Source of the DNA: Nocardia sp. NBC_00403
GTDB taxonomy: Bacteria; Actinomycetota; Actinomycetes; Mycobacteriales; Mycobacteriaceae
Length of the DNA stretch: 64,000 nucleotides
Assembly (NCBI RefSeq): GCF_036046055.1
Contig: NZ_CP107939.1
Coordinates: 7,192,001-7,256,000 of the forward strand
Direction of reading: 5' to 3'
The notes under the pieces are model-generated. The model had not been told where the DNA came from and ran no database searches. It saw only the letters and a list, made by a program, of their open reading frames with translations. The position numbers and the translations under genes were made by a program. Position 1 is the stretch's first letter, and every line of letters begins with the position of its first letter. Below are positions 49,862-60,000 of this stretch, piece after piece.

Positions 49862-50802
49862 TACGATCCGCTCCCGCTCTTGCTGCTGCTGCCGAGGCCG
49901 CCGCGCTGAATGCTGGTGCCGCTCTTGGTCTGGATGTCGGCGCCCTTGGGCTGAATGGTGGTGCCGCCCGTCGGCGGCTTGCCGACCGAGTTGTTGCCAC
50001 CGTAGTAATACCGGTACTGGCTGCCGTTGTAGATGAAGATGCCGTTGAGACCACTGTGGCCGACGCTGGAACTGGCCGACGCTCTGTCGCAGAGATCATC
50101 GTCGACGATGACCTCTTTGCCGTTCTGATCGATCTGGGTGCAGTACGCGGTCACCTGATCGGGCTTGGTGAGCGCATGATAGGCGAGATAACCACCGCCG
50201 ACCAGTCCTGCGACACCGACAATCGCGACACCGCCGATCAGCATCCGCTTACGTGTGCGCTTCTTGGCATCCTCGGCGGCCGCGGCAGCACGCTGCTCTT
50301 CCTCGGCCCGCTTGCGCGCTTTGTCCCGCGCTCGCGCCTCGGCCACCGTCGGCGGACGGGGCTGGGTGACACCCGGCTCCTGCCGCTGAATGCTGCCGGG
50401 CCGCGGCGGTGTCGAGAAACGACGCTGCCCCTGGTCGGCCGGCGGGTAGCCCGGCGAGGGCGAACCCGCTTCCTGGGCTCCGGAATCCGATCCCGTCGGC
50501 GTCGCGGCAGCAGGATCGGGTCCTGAATATTCCGCGATTGCCGGTGTATCCCCTTGCGGCACAGCCGTTTCCGGCGAATACTCGGCTAGCGTCGGAGGCT
50601 GCGGCTCGGGCTCGGTGTGCTCTGCGAGCGTCGGCACGTCCGGTTGCGACTCAGAGGTATCCACAGATTCGGAATCGGCGGGTGGGCGAGTGGGATCCGG
50701 TGTCGCGGGTGGGGTGGGCGCGGGCGTACCAGAGGTCGGATCGGGGTCGCCGGAAGCAGGCCGGTCGCGGCGGTGACCGCCGCCCGGATCCTGCGTACTC
50801 AA
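49861..50802 (-). CDS. Proline-rich single-pass membrane protein of the DUF350/ATP-grasp operon
   Basis: 313 residues. A disordered cytoplasmic part (1-180) carries four related short motifs (PTLAEHTEPE, PTLAEYSPE, PAIAEYSGPD, PTVAEARARD) and a charged helix; one membrane segment at about 187-211; then about 100 outside residues with two cysteines (221 and 238), a Tyr/Gly/Asn-rich stretch (YNGSQYRYYYGGNN) and a Ser/Gly-rich end. It occupies the place of the DUF1190 (YgiB/YjfM) partner in enterobacterial operons; the outside domain may be a divergent version. Function unknown. Confidence 0.75.
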   Translation of the reverse strand: MSTQDPGGGHRRDRPASGDPDPTSGTPAPTPPATPDPTRPPADSESVDTSESQPDVPTLAEHTEPEPQPPTLAEYSPETAVPQGDTPAIAEYSGPDPAAATPTGSDSGAQEAGSPSPGYPPADQGQRRFSTPPRPGSIQRQEPGVTQPRPPTVAEARARDKARKRAEEEQRAAAAAEDAKKRTRKRMLIGGVAIVGVAGLVGGGYLAYHALTKPDQVTAYCTQIDQNGKEVIVDDDLCDRASASSSVGHSGLNGIFIYNGSQYRYYYGGNNSVGKPPTGGTTIQPKGADIQTKSGTSIQRGGLGSSSKSGSGS

Positions 50803-50834
50803 CGATCACTCCCCTTGGTCGCCGCTAGCACCAC

Positions 50835-51140
50835 TCAACGCTCCTCGAATCCGGTCAAATCGCCCCGCGGGGCGTCCCAGCTTTCCACAACGAGGTCCAC
50901 CCGGCCAGGCGTATCCCCGGAACACAGCAAATCGAGCAGTCGCACACAGTCGCGCCGTGGCCCCTCGGCCACCACGTGCACGCGGCCGTCGCGGGCGTTG
51001 GTCGCATGCCCGACCAGGCCGAGTTCCAGCGCGCGTGCCCGGGTCCACCAGCGGAATCCGACACCCTGCACCCAGCCGTGCACCCAGGCGCTGAGTCGAG
51101 CGACCTCGGACGCTGCGTCGACATGCGATGTTTCGCTCAT
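50835..51140 (-). CDS. acyP: Acylphosphatase
   Basis: 101 residues. The active-site loop VQGVGFRWW supplies the phosphate-binding arginine, and the catalytic Asn is in [14 protein letters not shown]. Hydrolyses acyl phosphates. In mycobacteria acyP is directly upstream of smc; here it is about 8 kb away, consistent with insertions between the two. The second signature box is slightly changed from the usual GWVRNxxDG (here [11 protein letters not shown]). Confidence 0.93.
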   Translation of the reverse strand: MSETSHVDAASEVARLSAWVHGWVQGVGFRWWTRARALELGLVGHATNARDGRVHVVAEGPRRDCVRLLDLLCSGDTPGRVDLVVESWDAPRGDLTGFEER

Positions 51141-51318
51141 CGGGCCTCAGGTGTCGGTGCAACAGCCAGGACAGACACCCGAACCCGGCGGGCGCGGATC
51201 CGCATTGCCCGATCGAATCTCATTCAGCCTCCAGCATCTCCTCGCCGATACCCGCACCGGACGATACCGATAGTCGTCGCGCAATCGCCTGACCGGACAT
51301 CGAGGGGCCCGACGCGGC

Positions 51319-51786
51319 TCACCCCTCGACGTCGAAGGACAACGTCACCTTGGTGCCTGCCTTCAAGGTCCGGCCGACGGTGCACACCTTGTCGATGGCG
51401 CGCTGCACGGTCACCAGCAGCCGCTCGCGGGCCTGCTCGTCGAGCTCGCTGAGGTCGAGTTCGAAGATCTCGTCCAGTTGCGGGTACACCTCGTTTTCGC
51501 GATCGGCGTCGCCGGAGACCCGAATGGTCGCGTCGAAGTTGTCACCGAGCTTGCGCGAGAGCGGGAAGTCCGCGCTCAGACCCGAGCACGCGGCCAAGGC
51601 GATCTTCAGCAGCTCGCCAGGAGTGAAGGCGCCGGGCACACCCTGTGAGGCGATCAACACCTCGGCGCCGCGCGAGCTACGGCCGGTGTAGGCCCGGGTC
51701 CCGGTGCGCTCGACCCACAGGGCGGTCTCCCCTGGCGCGGTCGGTGCGGTGATCTGGGGCGCGGGTGCAACGGTCTGCTCAGACAT
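51319..51786 (-). CDS. OsmC family protein
   Basis: 155 residues from ATG 51786. OsmC/Ohr fold proteins reduce organic hydroperoxides. The N-terminal strand region (WVERTGTRAYTGRSSRGAEVLIAS), the first catalytic cysteine region in FTPGELLKIALAACSGLSADFPL, and the second in RAIDKVCTVGRTL are all present. Both cysteines are therefore in place. Stand-alone gene between acyP and kdpE. Confidence 0.9.
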   Translation of the reverse strand: MSEQTVAPAPQITAPTAPGETALWVERTGTRAYTGRSSRGAEVLIASQGVPGAFTPGELLKIALAACSGLSADFPLSRKLGDNFDATIRVSGDADRENEVYPQLDEIFELDLSELDEQARERLLVTVQRAIDKVCTVGRTLKAGTKVTLSFDVEG

Positions 51787-52049
51787 GGTTTCGATCCTGC
51801 CATCCTCGTCGGAAACGGAGCATGCCTGGCAACGCCCCGACGCCCGCCCGCATTCCATACCGCGTGCCCGTCACACCACGCTGCGGCGTCTTGTGGTCGG
51901 GTTGCGCCCCGCCGCGGCCGCCCGGAAATATGCGCATCCGTGTCCGGGGTGTGCGACGCGGGACACAGCCCGCGCCCAGGACGCGCATCCTTCCCAGGGC
52001 GTCGGGTGCGGGCCCCCGAGCTGGGTGCCGCGGTCCCTGGACGCGGTGG

Positions 52050-52757
52050 CTACTCCTGGAAACGGTAGCCCATACCCGCTTCGGTCAGCAGATGTTTGGG
52101 GTGCGAGGGGTCTACTTCCAGTTTGCGGCGCAGCTGCGCCAAATAGACACGGAGGTAATGGGTTTCGGTGGCATAGGACGGACCCCAGACCTCACGCAGC
52201 AGTTCCTTGCGGCCGACGAGTTTGCCGCGATTGCGGACGAGCATTTCGAGCATGCCCCATTCGGTGGGCGTGAGGTGCACGGTCTCGCCGTTCTTGGTGA
52301 CCTTTTTGGCGGCGAGGTCGACGGTGAACGATGACGTCACCACCACCGGGTCGCCCGTTTCGCCGTCGGTGGCGCCGCGGCGGACGGCGGCGCGCAGCCT
52401 GGCCAGCAGTTCATCCATCCCGAACGGCTTGGTGACGTAATCGTCAGCGCCCGCGTCCAGCGCCTCCACTTTGTCCGCCGAATCGGTGCGCGCGGACAGC
52501 ACGATCACCGGCGTCTGGGTCCAGCCACGCAGACCCGCCAGCACCTCGATGCCGTCCATATCCGGCAGCCCGAGATCCAGGATCACCACATCGGGATGTT
52601 TGTCGGCCGCCGCGCGCAAGGCCGCAGCACCCGTCGGCGCGGTGATCACTTCATATCCGCGCACCGACAGGTTGATCCGCAGCGCGCGCACGATCTGCGG
52701 TTCGTCGTCGACCACCAGCACCCTGGTCGCAGGCGCTTCCTGCTTCTTGTCGGTCAT
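52050..52757 (-). CDS. kdpE: Response regulator KdpE
   Basis: 235 residues from ATG 52757 (AGGAAG site). The frame also opens at ATG 52835, overlapping the kdpD stop (ATGATGA), which would add 26 unconserved residues. Receiver domain: VLVVDDEPQIVRAL, phospho-acceptor Asp in PDVVILDLGLPDMDG, Lys in DDYVTKPFG. OmpR-type winged helix: VHLTPTEWGMLEMLVRNRGKLV, HYLRVYLAQLRRKLE. Activates kdpFABC under potassium limitation. Confidence 0.95.
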   Translation of the reverse strand: MTDKKQEAPATRVLVVDDEPQIVRALRINLSVRGYEVITAPTGAAALRAAADKHPDVVILDLGLPDMDGIEVLAGLRGWTQTPVIVLSARTDSADKVEALDAGADDYVTKPFGMDELLARLRAAVRRGATDGETGDPVVVTSSFTVDLAAKKVTKNGETVHLTPTEWGMLEMLVRNRGKLVGRKELLREVWGPSYATETHYLRVYLAQLRRKLEVDPSHPKHLLTEAGMGYRFQE

Positions 52758-52831
52758 TGCGGCTTCCTGTGTCGTGTGGGCTGCGGCGCCGGCGTCGACC
52801 ACAGTGCCACCGTCGATTACGTTCGCTGTCA

Positions 52832-55660
52832 TCATCGGCCCCCGGCCTCATGATCGTCGGCAGGCGCATCAATACGTGTCGCAAGTCGGTGATCCGTAGT
52901 CCGGTCGGCGGGCGGATCACCCGGCCCGCGATCGTCGGTCACCGGATCGACACGCACGCCCGAGCCGACATTCATCGTCGGCTCGGCATGCAAGGGATCG
53001 CGTCTGGGCACGCCGACCTCGGATGTCGAATCGGCATCCGCAGATCGCCCGGCCACTGCTCGATCGGCGGACGCACCCGGCCCGGGCGTCGAGGTCGGTT
53101 GGGCGGGTCGGGAATCCGAGTGCTCGACCGCGGTGCGCCCAGCAAACGCGGCGTGCTGCGGCGGCCCAGTGGTGTCGGCGTCGGAAGATAGGTCGACGAC
53201 CATCGTCAATCCGCCGCCCGGAGTCGGTTCGGCGTGCACTGTGCCGCCCATGGCCTCGACGAATCCGCGTACCACCGAAAGGCCGAGGCCGACACCGGTG
53301 GTGTTGTCCCGATCGCCGAGGCGTTGGAACGGTTCGAACAGCTGCTCCTCGGTGCCGGCCGGCACACCGGGACCGGCGTCGATCACCGCGATCGAGACAC
53401 CGTCACCGGTGCTTTCGGCGGTCACTCGCACGGGGGTGTCGCGCGGCGAATGGCGCAGCGCGTTGTCGATCAGATTGGCAAGGACCCGTTCCAGCAGACC
53501 GCTGTCCGCCAGCACCGAGACCTCGCCGACCTCCACCTTCACCCGATCCATCGCCGCGCGCCGCAGCCCGCGCGTCCCCATCCCGACGCTCACCAGTGCC
53601 CGGTGCGCCACCTCGTCCATATACACCCGCCGCATTTGCGGGGTGATCACACCGACCGCCAGTCGCGACGAGTCGAGCAGATTGCCGACCAGCGCGGTCA
53701 GCTGGTCTACCGATTCCTCGATGGTTTCCAGCAATTCGGTGGTGTCCTCCGGAGAGAACTCGATGTCGTCACTACGCAGGCTGGAGACGGCGGCTTTGGC
53801 CCCGGCCAGCGGCGTACGCAGGTCGTGACTGACCGCGGACAGTAGCGCTCGCCGCAATCGATCGGCCTCCAGCAGCGCAGCCGACGCACTCGCCTCCTCG
53901 GCGAGCCGGGACTGGCGGACCAATCCCGCGGCCTGGTTGGCGACCGCGTGCAGCACCGGCCGGTCGCCCGCGTCGAGCGTTCTGCCTGCGAGCAGCAACC
54001 AACTGGTGGTGTCGCCCGCCTCGATCGCGGTCTCGGCATCGGCAACCCGCTGCGGCGGCTCGACGCCGACCTCGGCGACCACCTGGCTGCCGGAGACCAT
54101 GCTGACCGCGCGCAGGCCGAAGGTCTCCCGGACCTGCTCGAGCAGGTTGGGCAGATCCGCGCCGTGCAGGACAGCGCCCGCAAACATCGTCAGCAGCTGG
54201 GCCTGCCGGGAAGCCTTACGCGCCTGCCGGGTTCGCTTCGCCGCCACATCGACGAGTGCCGCCACCGCGACCGCGACGATGAGCAGTACCACCACGGTGA
54301 CGAAACTGTCGGGTTCGGCGATGGTGAGGCTGTAGCGGGGATCGGCGAAGAACCAGTTCAACAGCAAACCGGAGAACAGCGCCGAAAATGCCGCTGGGAC
54401 AACGCCTCCCAACAGCGCAACGGCGACGACGCCGATGAAGAACATCGCGCTCAGACCACCGAGCTCGAGCATGCCGTCGAGGAACGCGGCGCTGACCCCA
54501 CACACGATGGCGGGCACCAGCACCGCGGCGAGCCAGGCGAGGACCGGTTGACGCGGCCAGAACGAGCGCCAGCGCAGGCCACGATTGGCCTCCTCGTGCG
54601 TCACCATGTGCACGTCGATCCGGCCCGACTGCTGCACTACCGACGACCCGATGCCTTCGTCGAAGATGCGCGCCCACCGCGAACGCCGGGAGGTGCCGAG
54701 CACCAACTGGGTTGCGTTCACCTCGCGCGCGAATTCCAGCAGTGCCGTCGGCACGTTGTCACCGGTCACGGTGTGCAGACTGGCGTCGAGACTGGCGGCA
54801 AGCTCGCGTAACCGTGCCATCCGCTCGGTCGAAACCCCCACCAACCCATCGCCGCGCACGACGTGCACTAGCACGAGTTCGGCGCTCGACTTGGTGGCAA
54901 TGCGACTTGCCCGGCGCACCACGGTCTCCGACTCCGGACCACCGGTCACCGCGACGACGACGCGTTCGCGGGCCTCCCACAACTCGGTGATCTTGTGATC
55001 GGCGCGGTACTTCGCGAGCGCCGAGTCGACCTGGTCGGCGAGCCACAGCAGCGCGAGTTCGCGCAGTGCGGTGAGGTTGCCGGGACGGAAGTAATTGCGC
55101 AACGCCGCGTCCACCTTCTCCGCGGCATAGACGTTGCCGTGAGACAGCCTGCGCCGCAGTGCCTCTGGCGTAATATCCACAAGTTCGACCTGGTCTGCGC
55201 TCCGCACCACCGCATCGGGCACCGTTTCGCGCTGCTGGATGCCGGTGATCTGTTCGACGACATCGTTGAGGCTCTCCAAGTGCTGAACATTGACCGTCGA
55301 GATGACGTCCATGCCGGCATCGAGCAACTCCTCGATGTCCTGCCAGCGCTTTTCGTGCTTGCTGCCCGGTGCATTGGTGTGCGCCAACTCGTCGACCAGC
55401 ACCACCGCGGGATGCCTGCGCAGCACCGCCGCCACATCGAGTTCGGGGAAGCTCGACCCGCGATATTCGATCATCAAGGGCGGTATCCGCTCGATGCCCG
55501 CCAGCAACTCCGCGGTCTTGGCCCGACCATGGGTCTCGACTACCGCAGCTACCACGTCGCGACCGCGTTCGAGCCGCCGGTGAGCCTCGCCGAGCATGGC
55601 GAAGGTTTTGCCGACTCCTGGTGCCGCACCGAGGTAGATGCGAAGTTGCCCGCGTTTCAC
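52832..55660 (-). CDS. kdpD: Potassium sensor histidine kinase KdpD
   Basis: 942 residues from GTG 55660. N-terminal KdpD domain with P-loop LGAAPGVGKTFAMLG, a USP domain (VVAVTGGPESETVVRRA), four membrane helices (DUF4118), a GAF domain, HisKA with the phospho-histidine in SAVSHDLRTPLAGAK, and HATPase (NLIDNALRHSP, DAGPGVP, GVGLGLSVVRGF). After the kinase a disordered tail of about 115 residues (Thr/Pro/Asp-rich) continues to the stop, longer than in other KdpD proteins. Start is coupled (GTGA) to the upstream small membrane gene. Confidence 0.95.
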   Translation of the reverse strand: MKRGQLRIYLGAAPGVGKTFAMLGEAHRRLERGRDVVAAVVETHGRAKTAELLAGIERIPPLMIEYRGSSFPELDVAAVLRRHPAVVLVDELAHTNAPGSKHEKRWQDIEELLDAGMDVISTVNVQHLESLNDVVEQITGIQQRETVPDAVVRSADQVELVDITPEALRRRLSHGNVYAAEKVDAALRNYFRPGNLTALRELALLWLADQVDSALAKYRADHKITELWEARERVVVAVTGGPESETVVRRASRIATKSSAELVLVHVVRGDGLVGVSTERMARLRELAASLDASLHTVTGDNVPTALLEFAREVNATQLVLGTSRRSRWARIFDEGIGSSVVQQSGRIDVHMVTHEEANRGLRWRSFWPRQPVLAWLAAVLVPAIVCGVSAAFLDGMLELGGLSAMFFIGVVAVALLGGVVPAAFSALFSGLLLNWFFADPRYSLTIAEPDSFVTVVVLLIVAVAVAALVDVAAKRTRQARKASRQAQLLTMFAGAVLHGADLPNLLEQVRETFGLRAVSMVSGSQVVAEVGVEPPQRVADAETAIEAGDTTSWLLLAGRTLDAGDRPVLHAVANQAAGLVRQSRLAEEASASAALLEADRLRRALLSAVSHDLRTPLAGAKAAVSSLRSDDIEFSPEDTTELLETIEESVDQLTALVGNLLDSSRLAVGVITPQMRRVYMDEVAHRALVSVGMGTRGLRRAAMDRVKVEVGEVSVLADSGLLERVLANLIDNALRHSPRDTPVRVTAESTGDGVSIAVIDAGPGVPAGTEEQLFEPFQRLGDRDNTTGVGLGLSVVRGFVEAMGGTVHAEPTPGGGLTMVVDLSSDADTTGPPQHAAFAGRTAVEHSDSRPAQPTSTPGPGASADRAVAGRSADADSTSEVGVPRRDPLHAEPTMNVGSGVRVDPVTDDRGPGDPPADRTTDHRLATRIDAPADDHEAGGR

Positions 55661-55827
55661 TCGTCCATCATCGCGCGCGACGGCATACCACCGGTAACCC
55701 GTATTCGGCCCGTCGCCAGGTCGGTTTCCCACGAGCGGGCTTCGCGCCCGTTCGCCGTCCCCAGCGCGCGGATGACCAACGCGCAACACACGAATCCGAC
55801 GATCACCGCAACCGTGACAGCCGACAT
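55657..55827 (-). CDS. 56-residue membrane protein coupled to kdpD
   Basis: ATG 55827 with AGAGGA seven bases upstream; TGA overlaps the kdpD GTG (GTGA). The product starts MSAVTVAVIVGFVCCALVIR, a single membrane helix, followed by about 36 polar residues (ARSWETDLATGRIRV). Too short for the usual minimum, so easily missed. Position and strong ribosome site make it a real gene; it may modulate KdpD. I know no named family. Confidence 0.7.
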   Translation of the reverse strand: MSAVTVAVIVGFVCCALVIRALGTANGREARSWETDLATGRIRVTGGMPSRAMMDE

Positions 55828-56141
55828 GAGTAAATCCTCTCCACAACCCGAACAAAGACCGGTTGCGCTGGATTGGTCCGCCTGGCCGGTGTTGTCGTTT
55901 CTACCTCGCGATCGCGCGATGAACTGGATCTTTACGGTGTGTTGACGGTATTGCGGCGCACCTTGACGGCATTTCTTCAGCTATCCCGGGCCGGGGCGTG
56001 AATGAATGGCGAAAGCGGGCGTCGGCTGCCCAAGGAGTGGAACGTGGTCGCGACCACCTGTGGTAGCTGCGCTTCCAGCGCATAGCCGCGCCGATGTCGT
56101 TGTGCGTGGTCTGCATTGATTGCCGGGTATTCCCAGGTTCG
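55828..56141. other. Promoter region of the small gene-kdpD-kdpE operon with repeat copy A
   Basis: 314 bp without a gene. It should hold the leftward promoter near 55840-55930. The part 55939-56040 is a diverged copy of 62142-62243 near kdpF. Confidence 0.6.
55939..56040. repeat. 102-bp direct repeat, copy A (kdpD side)
   Basis: Starts GTGTTGACGGTA and ends AAGGAGTGG; aligns over its full length with 62142-62243, roughly 70-75% identical by eye, with matching blocks CAGCTATCCC, GGCC-GGGCGT and AAGGAGT. Same orientation in both copies. Confidence 0.8.
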
Positions 56142-56579
56142 TCAGTCGCCCGCTCGGGTCTCGCCGGCTTCGCGGAAGGCCGCACGGATGTCGCGCAGGC
56201 TCGGTGCGTCCGGGACGATATCGGGGAGGTCCGGCATGTCGTCGGCTGCGGCGGAGGTCTCGGCGATCAGCGCCTCGGCCCGCTGTTGCGCCGCACGCGC
56301 CGCCGCCTGTGTCGCTTCGGTGATGGACCGGCCGAGCTGCTCGGGCGTGGTGCGCATCGCCGCCATCGTCAGCGCTACGTCGCTGAGAACGCCCTGTGCA
56401 TCCACTGTCACCACCACCAGCTGGTCGGGTGAAGTCGCTTGCACGCGTATGGTTTCCAGCTGACGATACGCTTCGACTACCCGAGCCTGGTGCTGTTCGT
56501 AGGCATCGAGGATGTCGTTGACCTGGTTGCGCAATCCATTGTTGACCGAGCGCAGGCCATCATGCGTCCACTCATCCAT
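56142..56579 (-). CDS. YbaB/EbfC-like DNA-binding family protein
   Basis: 145 residues. Pattern RNQVNDILDAYEQHQARVVEAY, VQATSPDQLVVVTVDAQGVLSDV, TTPEQLGRSITEATQAAARAAQQR fits the YbaB/EbfC superfamily as found next to type VII secretion genes (EspL type). Such proteins act as nucleoid-associated or export-related partners. Downstream of the toxin cluster but separated by a terminator-like hairpin, so it probably has its own promoter. Confidence 0.8.
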   Translation of the reverse strand: MDEWTHDGLRSVNNGLRNQVNDILDAYEQHQARVVEAYRQLETIRVQATSPDQLVVVTVDAQGVLSDVALTMAAMRTTPEQLGRSITEATQAAARAAQQRAEALIAETSAAADDMPDLPDIVPDAPSLRDIRAAFREAGETRAGD

Positions 56580-56756
56580 GGGGCGTCTTCCCTCGACCTC
56601 GGTGGCTTACCCGGCCCCGATGGGGTTGGTGACGACGATCCTCTCACGATCCTGCACCCCTGGCGCGGTCGACCGAACCCCTTCGACCACCGAGTTCGCT
56701 GAAGCACATCCGGTCCGCGCCGTTGCCGGTGCGGGACGGGGTCGAGTCCGCGCGGC

Positions 56757-56796
56757 CGAATAGGTGCCTCAGCCGATCGTGGCAGCTACCTATTCG
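56757..56796 (-). terminator. Hairpin at the end of the toxin operon
   Basis: Perfect 9-bp arms CGAATAGGT (56757-56765) and ACCTATTCG (56788-56796), loop 22 bases, overlapping the stop codon of the 84-residue gene. Confidence 0.6.
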
Positions 56797-57044
56797 AGCC
56801 CGAGGGCACGCTGTATCCGGGCGGCCGTGTCCGGATCGACAGGACCGCTCGGCCGTTTGCGGCGCGGCTGTGGGTTCTGCTCGGCGAGCGGAAGAAGCTC
56901 TGCGTAGCGCGGGTCGTCGGGCCCGATTTGCGACACACCGTCGTAGTAGACGCCCTCTTCGGTCCGTCCGCTGAACGGCAAACGAATCGTTACGCCATCC
57001 TCGGAAAGCATAGGTGTACCGGTCTTGTCATAGTGCGCTGTCAA
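56790..57044 (-). CDS. Candidate immunity protein for the FHA/metalloprotease toxin
   Basis: 84 residues, overlapping the end of the 1065-residue toxin gene by 17 bases. Soluble, acidic start (YDKTGTPMLSEDGVTIRL) and a Pro/Arg-rich end (AEQNPQPRRKRPSGPVDP). No family recognised. The immunity role is inferred from location immediately downstream of a polymorphic toxin, as usual for such systems. Confidence 0.6.
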   Translation of the reverse strand: MTAHYDKTGTPMLSEDGVTIRLPFSGRTEEGVYYDGVSQIGPDDPRYAELLPLAEQNPQPRRKRPSGPVDPDTAARIQRALGLE

Positions 57045-60000
57045 AGTAAATTCTCACTTGTACGGCCAGATCTGGGCGGTTCACTGTAAATGTCCGCAAC
57101 GCCTCCTCGCCGTAGCGCCATGCCTGAAATGCCTCGGCGAACGCTTCTTCTGGAGCGTCGAAATACGAGTTCCAACCATCCTTTCCGCGGAGGGCGGCCA
57201 GCAAAGCATCGTGCACGGCTTTCCACTCCTCACGATGACTGAGTGGAGGGCCTTCCCCAGCGTACGCGGCGTCAACAGCGTGGCCGAACTCGTGGAGAAT
57301 CACACTGCTCGACGTATGGGGACCAGCGTTCACGAAGATCTTCCGCAATCCGGGAAAGTGCACACCGAGCATCTCATCCCAACTTCGGCCATCTTTGAAG
57401 GTGCCCATTGTCCTCGTGAACTCGATGCCAGGAAGCTGCGTCATCAGTCTGTCACCGATGATGATGCCACCACCGGTCACTTCCGTCAGATGGGCCATGA
57501 CCTTGTCGTATATACGCTGAGGCACGAACCCCAAGTCGTGGAGCGCCGCCTGCACCGCAGGAGTGTTGTCGTACGCCGCAATCCCGTCGACAACCGGTCG
57601 CATTTCGAAATGTGCGACAGTCCCGAAATTGGAACCAAGCTCTATCGTGTCGCGGTGGCGCACCGTCACTTTCTGATAAGGATCGATCGGACGGCCGTTG
57701 ACCCTGGTTCCCTGCGCGAAGCCGTTGTCACGAATCCAAGTCCTCCCGTCGTGATCCACCCCAATGCTGGCGTGACCACCCGAGACACCTCGGGATCGGA
57801 GCTTGATCGCCAGTGCCGGATCCGCGGCCCCGATCAGTATTTCGGTGCCGCGCGGCACGGTAAGCAATGTCTCGCCCGCCAGCCACATCTTGACGGGCTC
57901 GCCCACGTTGCGCTGCTTGCGCACGGTATCGGGCTCCGGGTCACCGACACTGACGTCCTCGCCGTCCGACTCGTCTCTCGGACCCGGCTTACGCCGCAAC
58001 CCCGCAGTATCGGGATCCTCCGAACCCGACCTACGCCGCAAACCCGCAGTGTCCGGATCCTCCGAACCCGACCTACGCCGCAAACCCGCAGTATCCGGAT
58101 CGCGCGCAGGTGGATTCGGATCTCCCCGCTGTGGCGTGTGGTCGGTGTCACGGCCACGCGCGGCGGCGGGCGGGCTGTCGGATGGGTCATCGTGCGACTT
58201 GGGACCTGTGCGCGAAGCAGCACTCGACTCCTTGGGGGCAGGTTCGGTCTTCGTCCACGGCGTCTTGGTCTTACCGCTCGGCTCTTGGTCGGGTGAGTGC
58301 ACTGGCGGAGACGCGTCGGATGGGTCCTTTCGGATGGGGGCTTCGGCACGCTCGGCGGGCTTGCGTGGCGGGATCGACTCGTCGCCACGTGGCCGCGGCC
58401 GCAGGACCGAGTCACCGGGCTGGACAATCGTGCCGTCCGCGTCTGCGTTGGCATCGGGAAGGCGCACCCCATCCTGACGCTGCTCGGGATTGGCAACGGG
58501 CTCATGCGGAGCAACACCGGCAGCATCATCGCCGAACTCGCCGTGATCGCGCCGCGGGCCAGGCAATGATGGCCGTTCAGATTCCGCTCTTGTGCCGGAG
58601 CTGCTGTGATTTCCTCCCGGATCAGCTGGACTGCGGTCGGGCGGCCCCACATGTGGCCGTTGGTCAGTCGATGCCACATGGCTGATGCGATCTGGCCGGG
58701 AGGCGGGCGGGAGGGAGCCACTGTCGTGGTTCACTTTTGGTGCGTCTGGCGGAGTGTGACTGGGGATCGATGTCGGCAGTGGCGGGTGCACAGCTGGTCC
58801 GACCACCCCGGGTATGACGGCAGGTTCGCGCGAATGGCTCGGTGATTCCGGTCGGACTGGTCCGAGCGGTGTGACGTCAGCGGCCGCAAGTGGGCGCTGG
58901 GGCGGCGCCCCTGAGGGGGAGTCGGCCAGTTGAGCGCGATGAGGGGCGTTGTAGGCGGGTGGTTCGGTGGGGTCGTCGGCGACAGTTTTGAGTCCGGGTT
59001 GGACATGGGCGTCGTTGGGGTCGCGATGGGACACACGCGGGGCGGGTTCGGGTGTCGTGGTGTCGGGTCGGCGGGCGCCAGGCGGGTGTGGTTCGTCCGG
59101 CGTCGAGGTACGGAGGTCGGATCCGTGGTTCCGTGCACCAGCTCCGTCAGCTTCGCGGCTGTCGATCCGAGGCGGCGGAGGGTGCGGCGGCGAGGGATTT
59201 TCCGGGTCGGCGGTGATTCGAGCAGGCCCGTGCGGGTCGGGTGGCGGGCCGCCCCCCTGCCGCGGGGCGGCAAGGGGAGGCGGCGGCGGTGTGTGCGGGT
59301 TCCCGGCGTGCAGCGCATACGCGCTACCACCGACGACGCCACCGACGAACCCGGTGACCAACCCGGCGAGGAATTCGTCACGTGTCGGGAGGGCGAAGTG
59401 GCCGGTGTATGCGGCCTCGACACCCGCGGCGGCCATTGTTCCTGCGACGGCGCCACCGATGCCGCCTGCTCCACCGAGCAGGAATGTGGTCACGATGGTG
59501 CCCGGGATCGCTGCGTGGATGCGATTGGCGACGAAGCGGGAGACAGCCGGTCCGACGGCGATGGCCAAACCCGCGCCCCCGGCGCCTCCTGCGGCACCGG
59601 CGACGCCGTAGGTGACGATCGGCTGCACATCGAGGTCCTTGCGGTTCCCGTCGTGTATCTGTTTCAGTTCCGCCACCAGCGGGGCTGCGGCACCTAAGAC
59701 ACCGCTGATGACTGTGGCGGTGATCAGCATGCGGGAACGGGTGACAGTGAAGGTCAGTCCGGTCGCGGTGAGCTTGTCGAGGAGTTTGACAAGGAAGGCT
59801 CGCCATCCGGCACTTGCGGCGGCCCGGTCCGCGACAGCTTTGGCCGCGCCGACATGCAGCAGCATGGCGTCGACGGCCAACTGCGCGACCAGAACCACAC
59901 CCATGCCCACCCACGTCAGCTGCCCCAACTCGATGGAGTTGGCGCCCTCGTAGGACTGCCGGGCCAGGCTGTCGCAGTAGTCGCCGTGTTCTCGCAGGGT

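Noticed and set aside
51787..52049. Possible small gene between the OsmC-family gene and kdpE
   Set aside because: Short frames only, no ribosome site and no family-like sequence; treated as intergenic.
57985..58101. CRISPR-like repeats
   Set aside because: In-frame coding repeats of a toxin linker, not separated by unique spacers.
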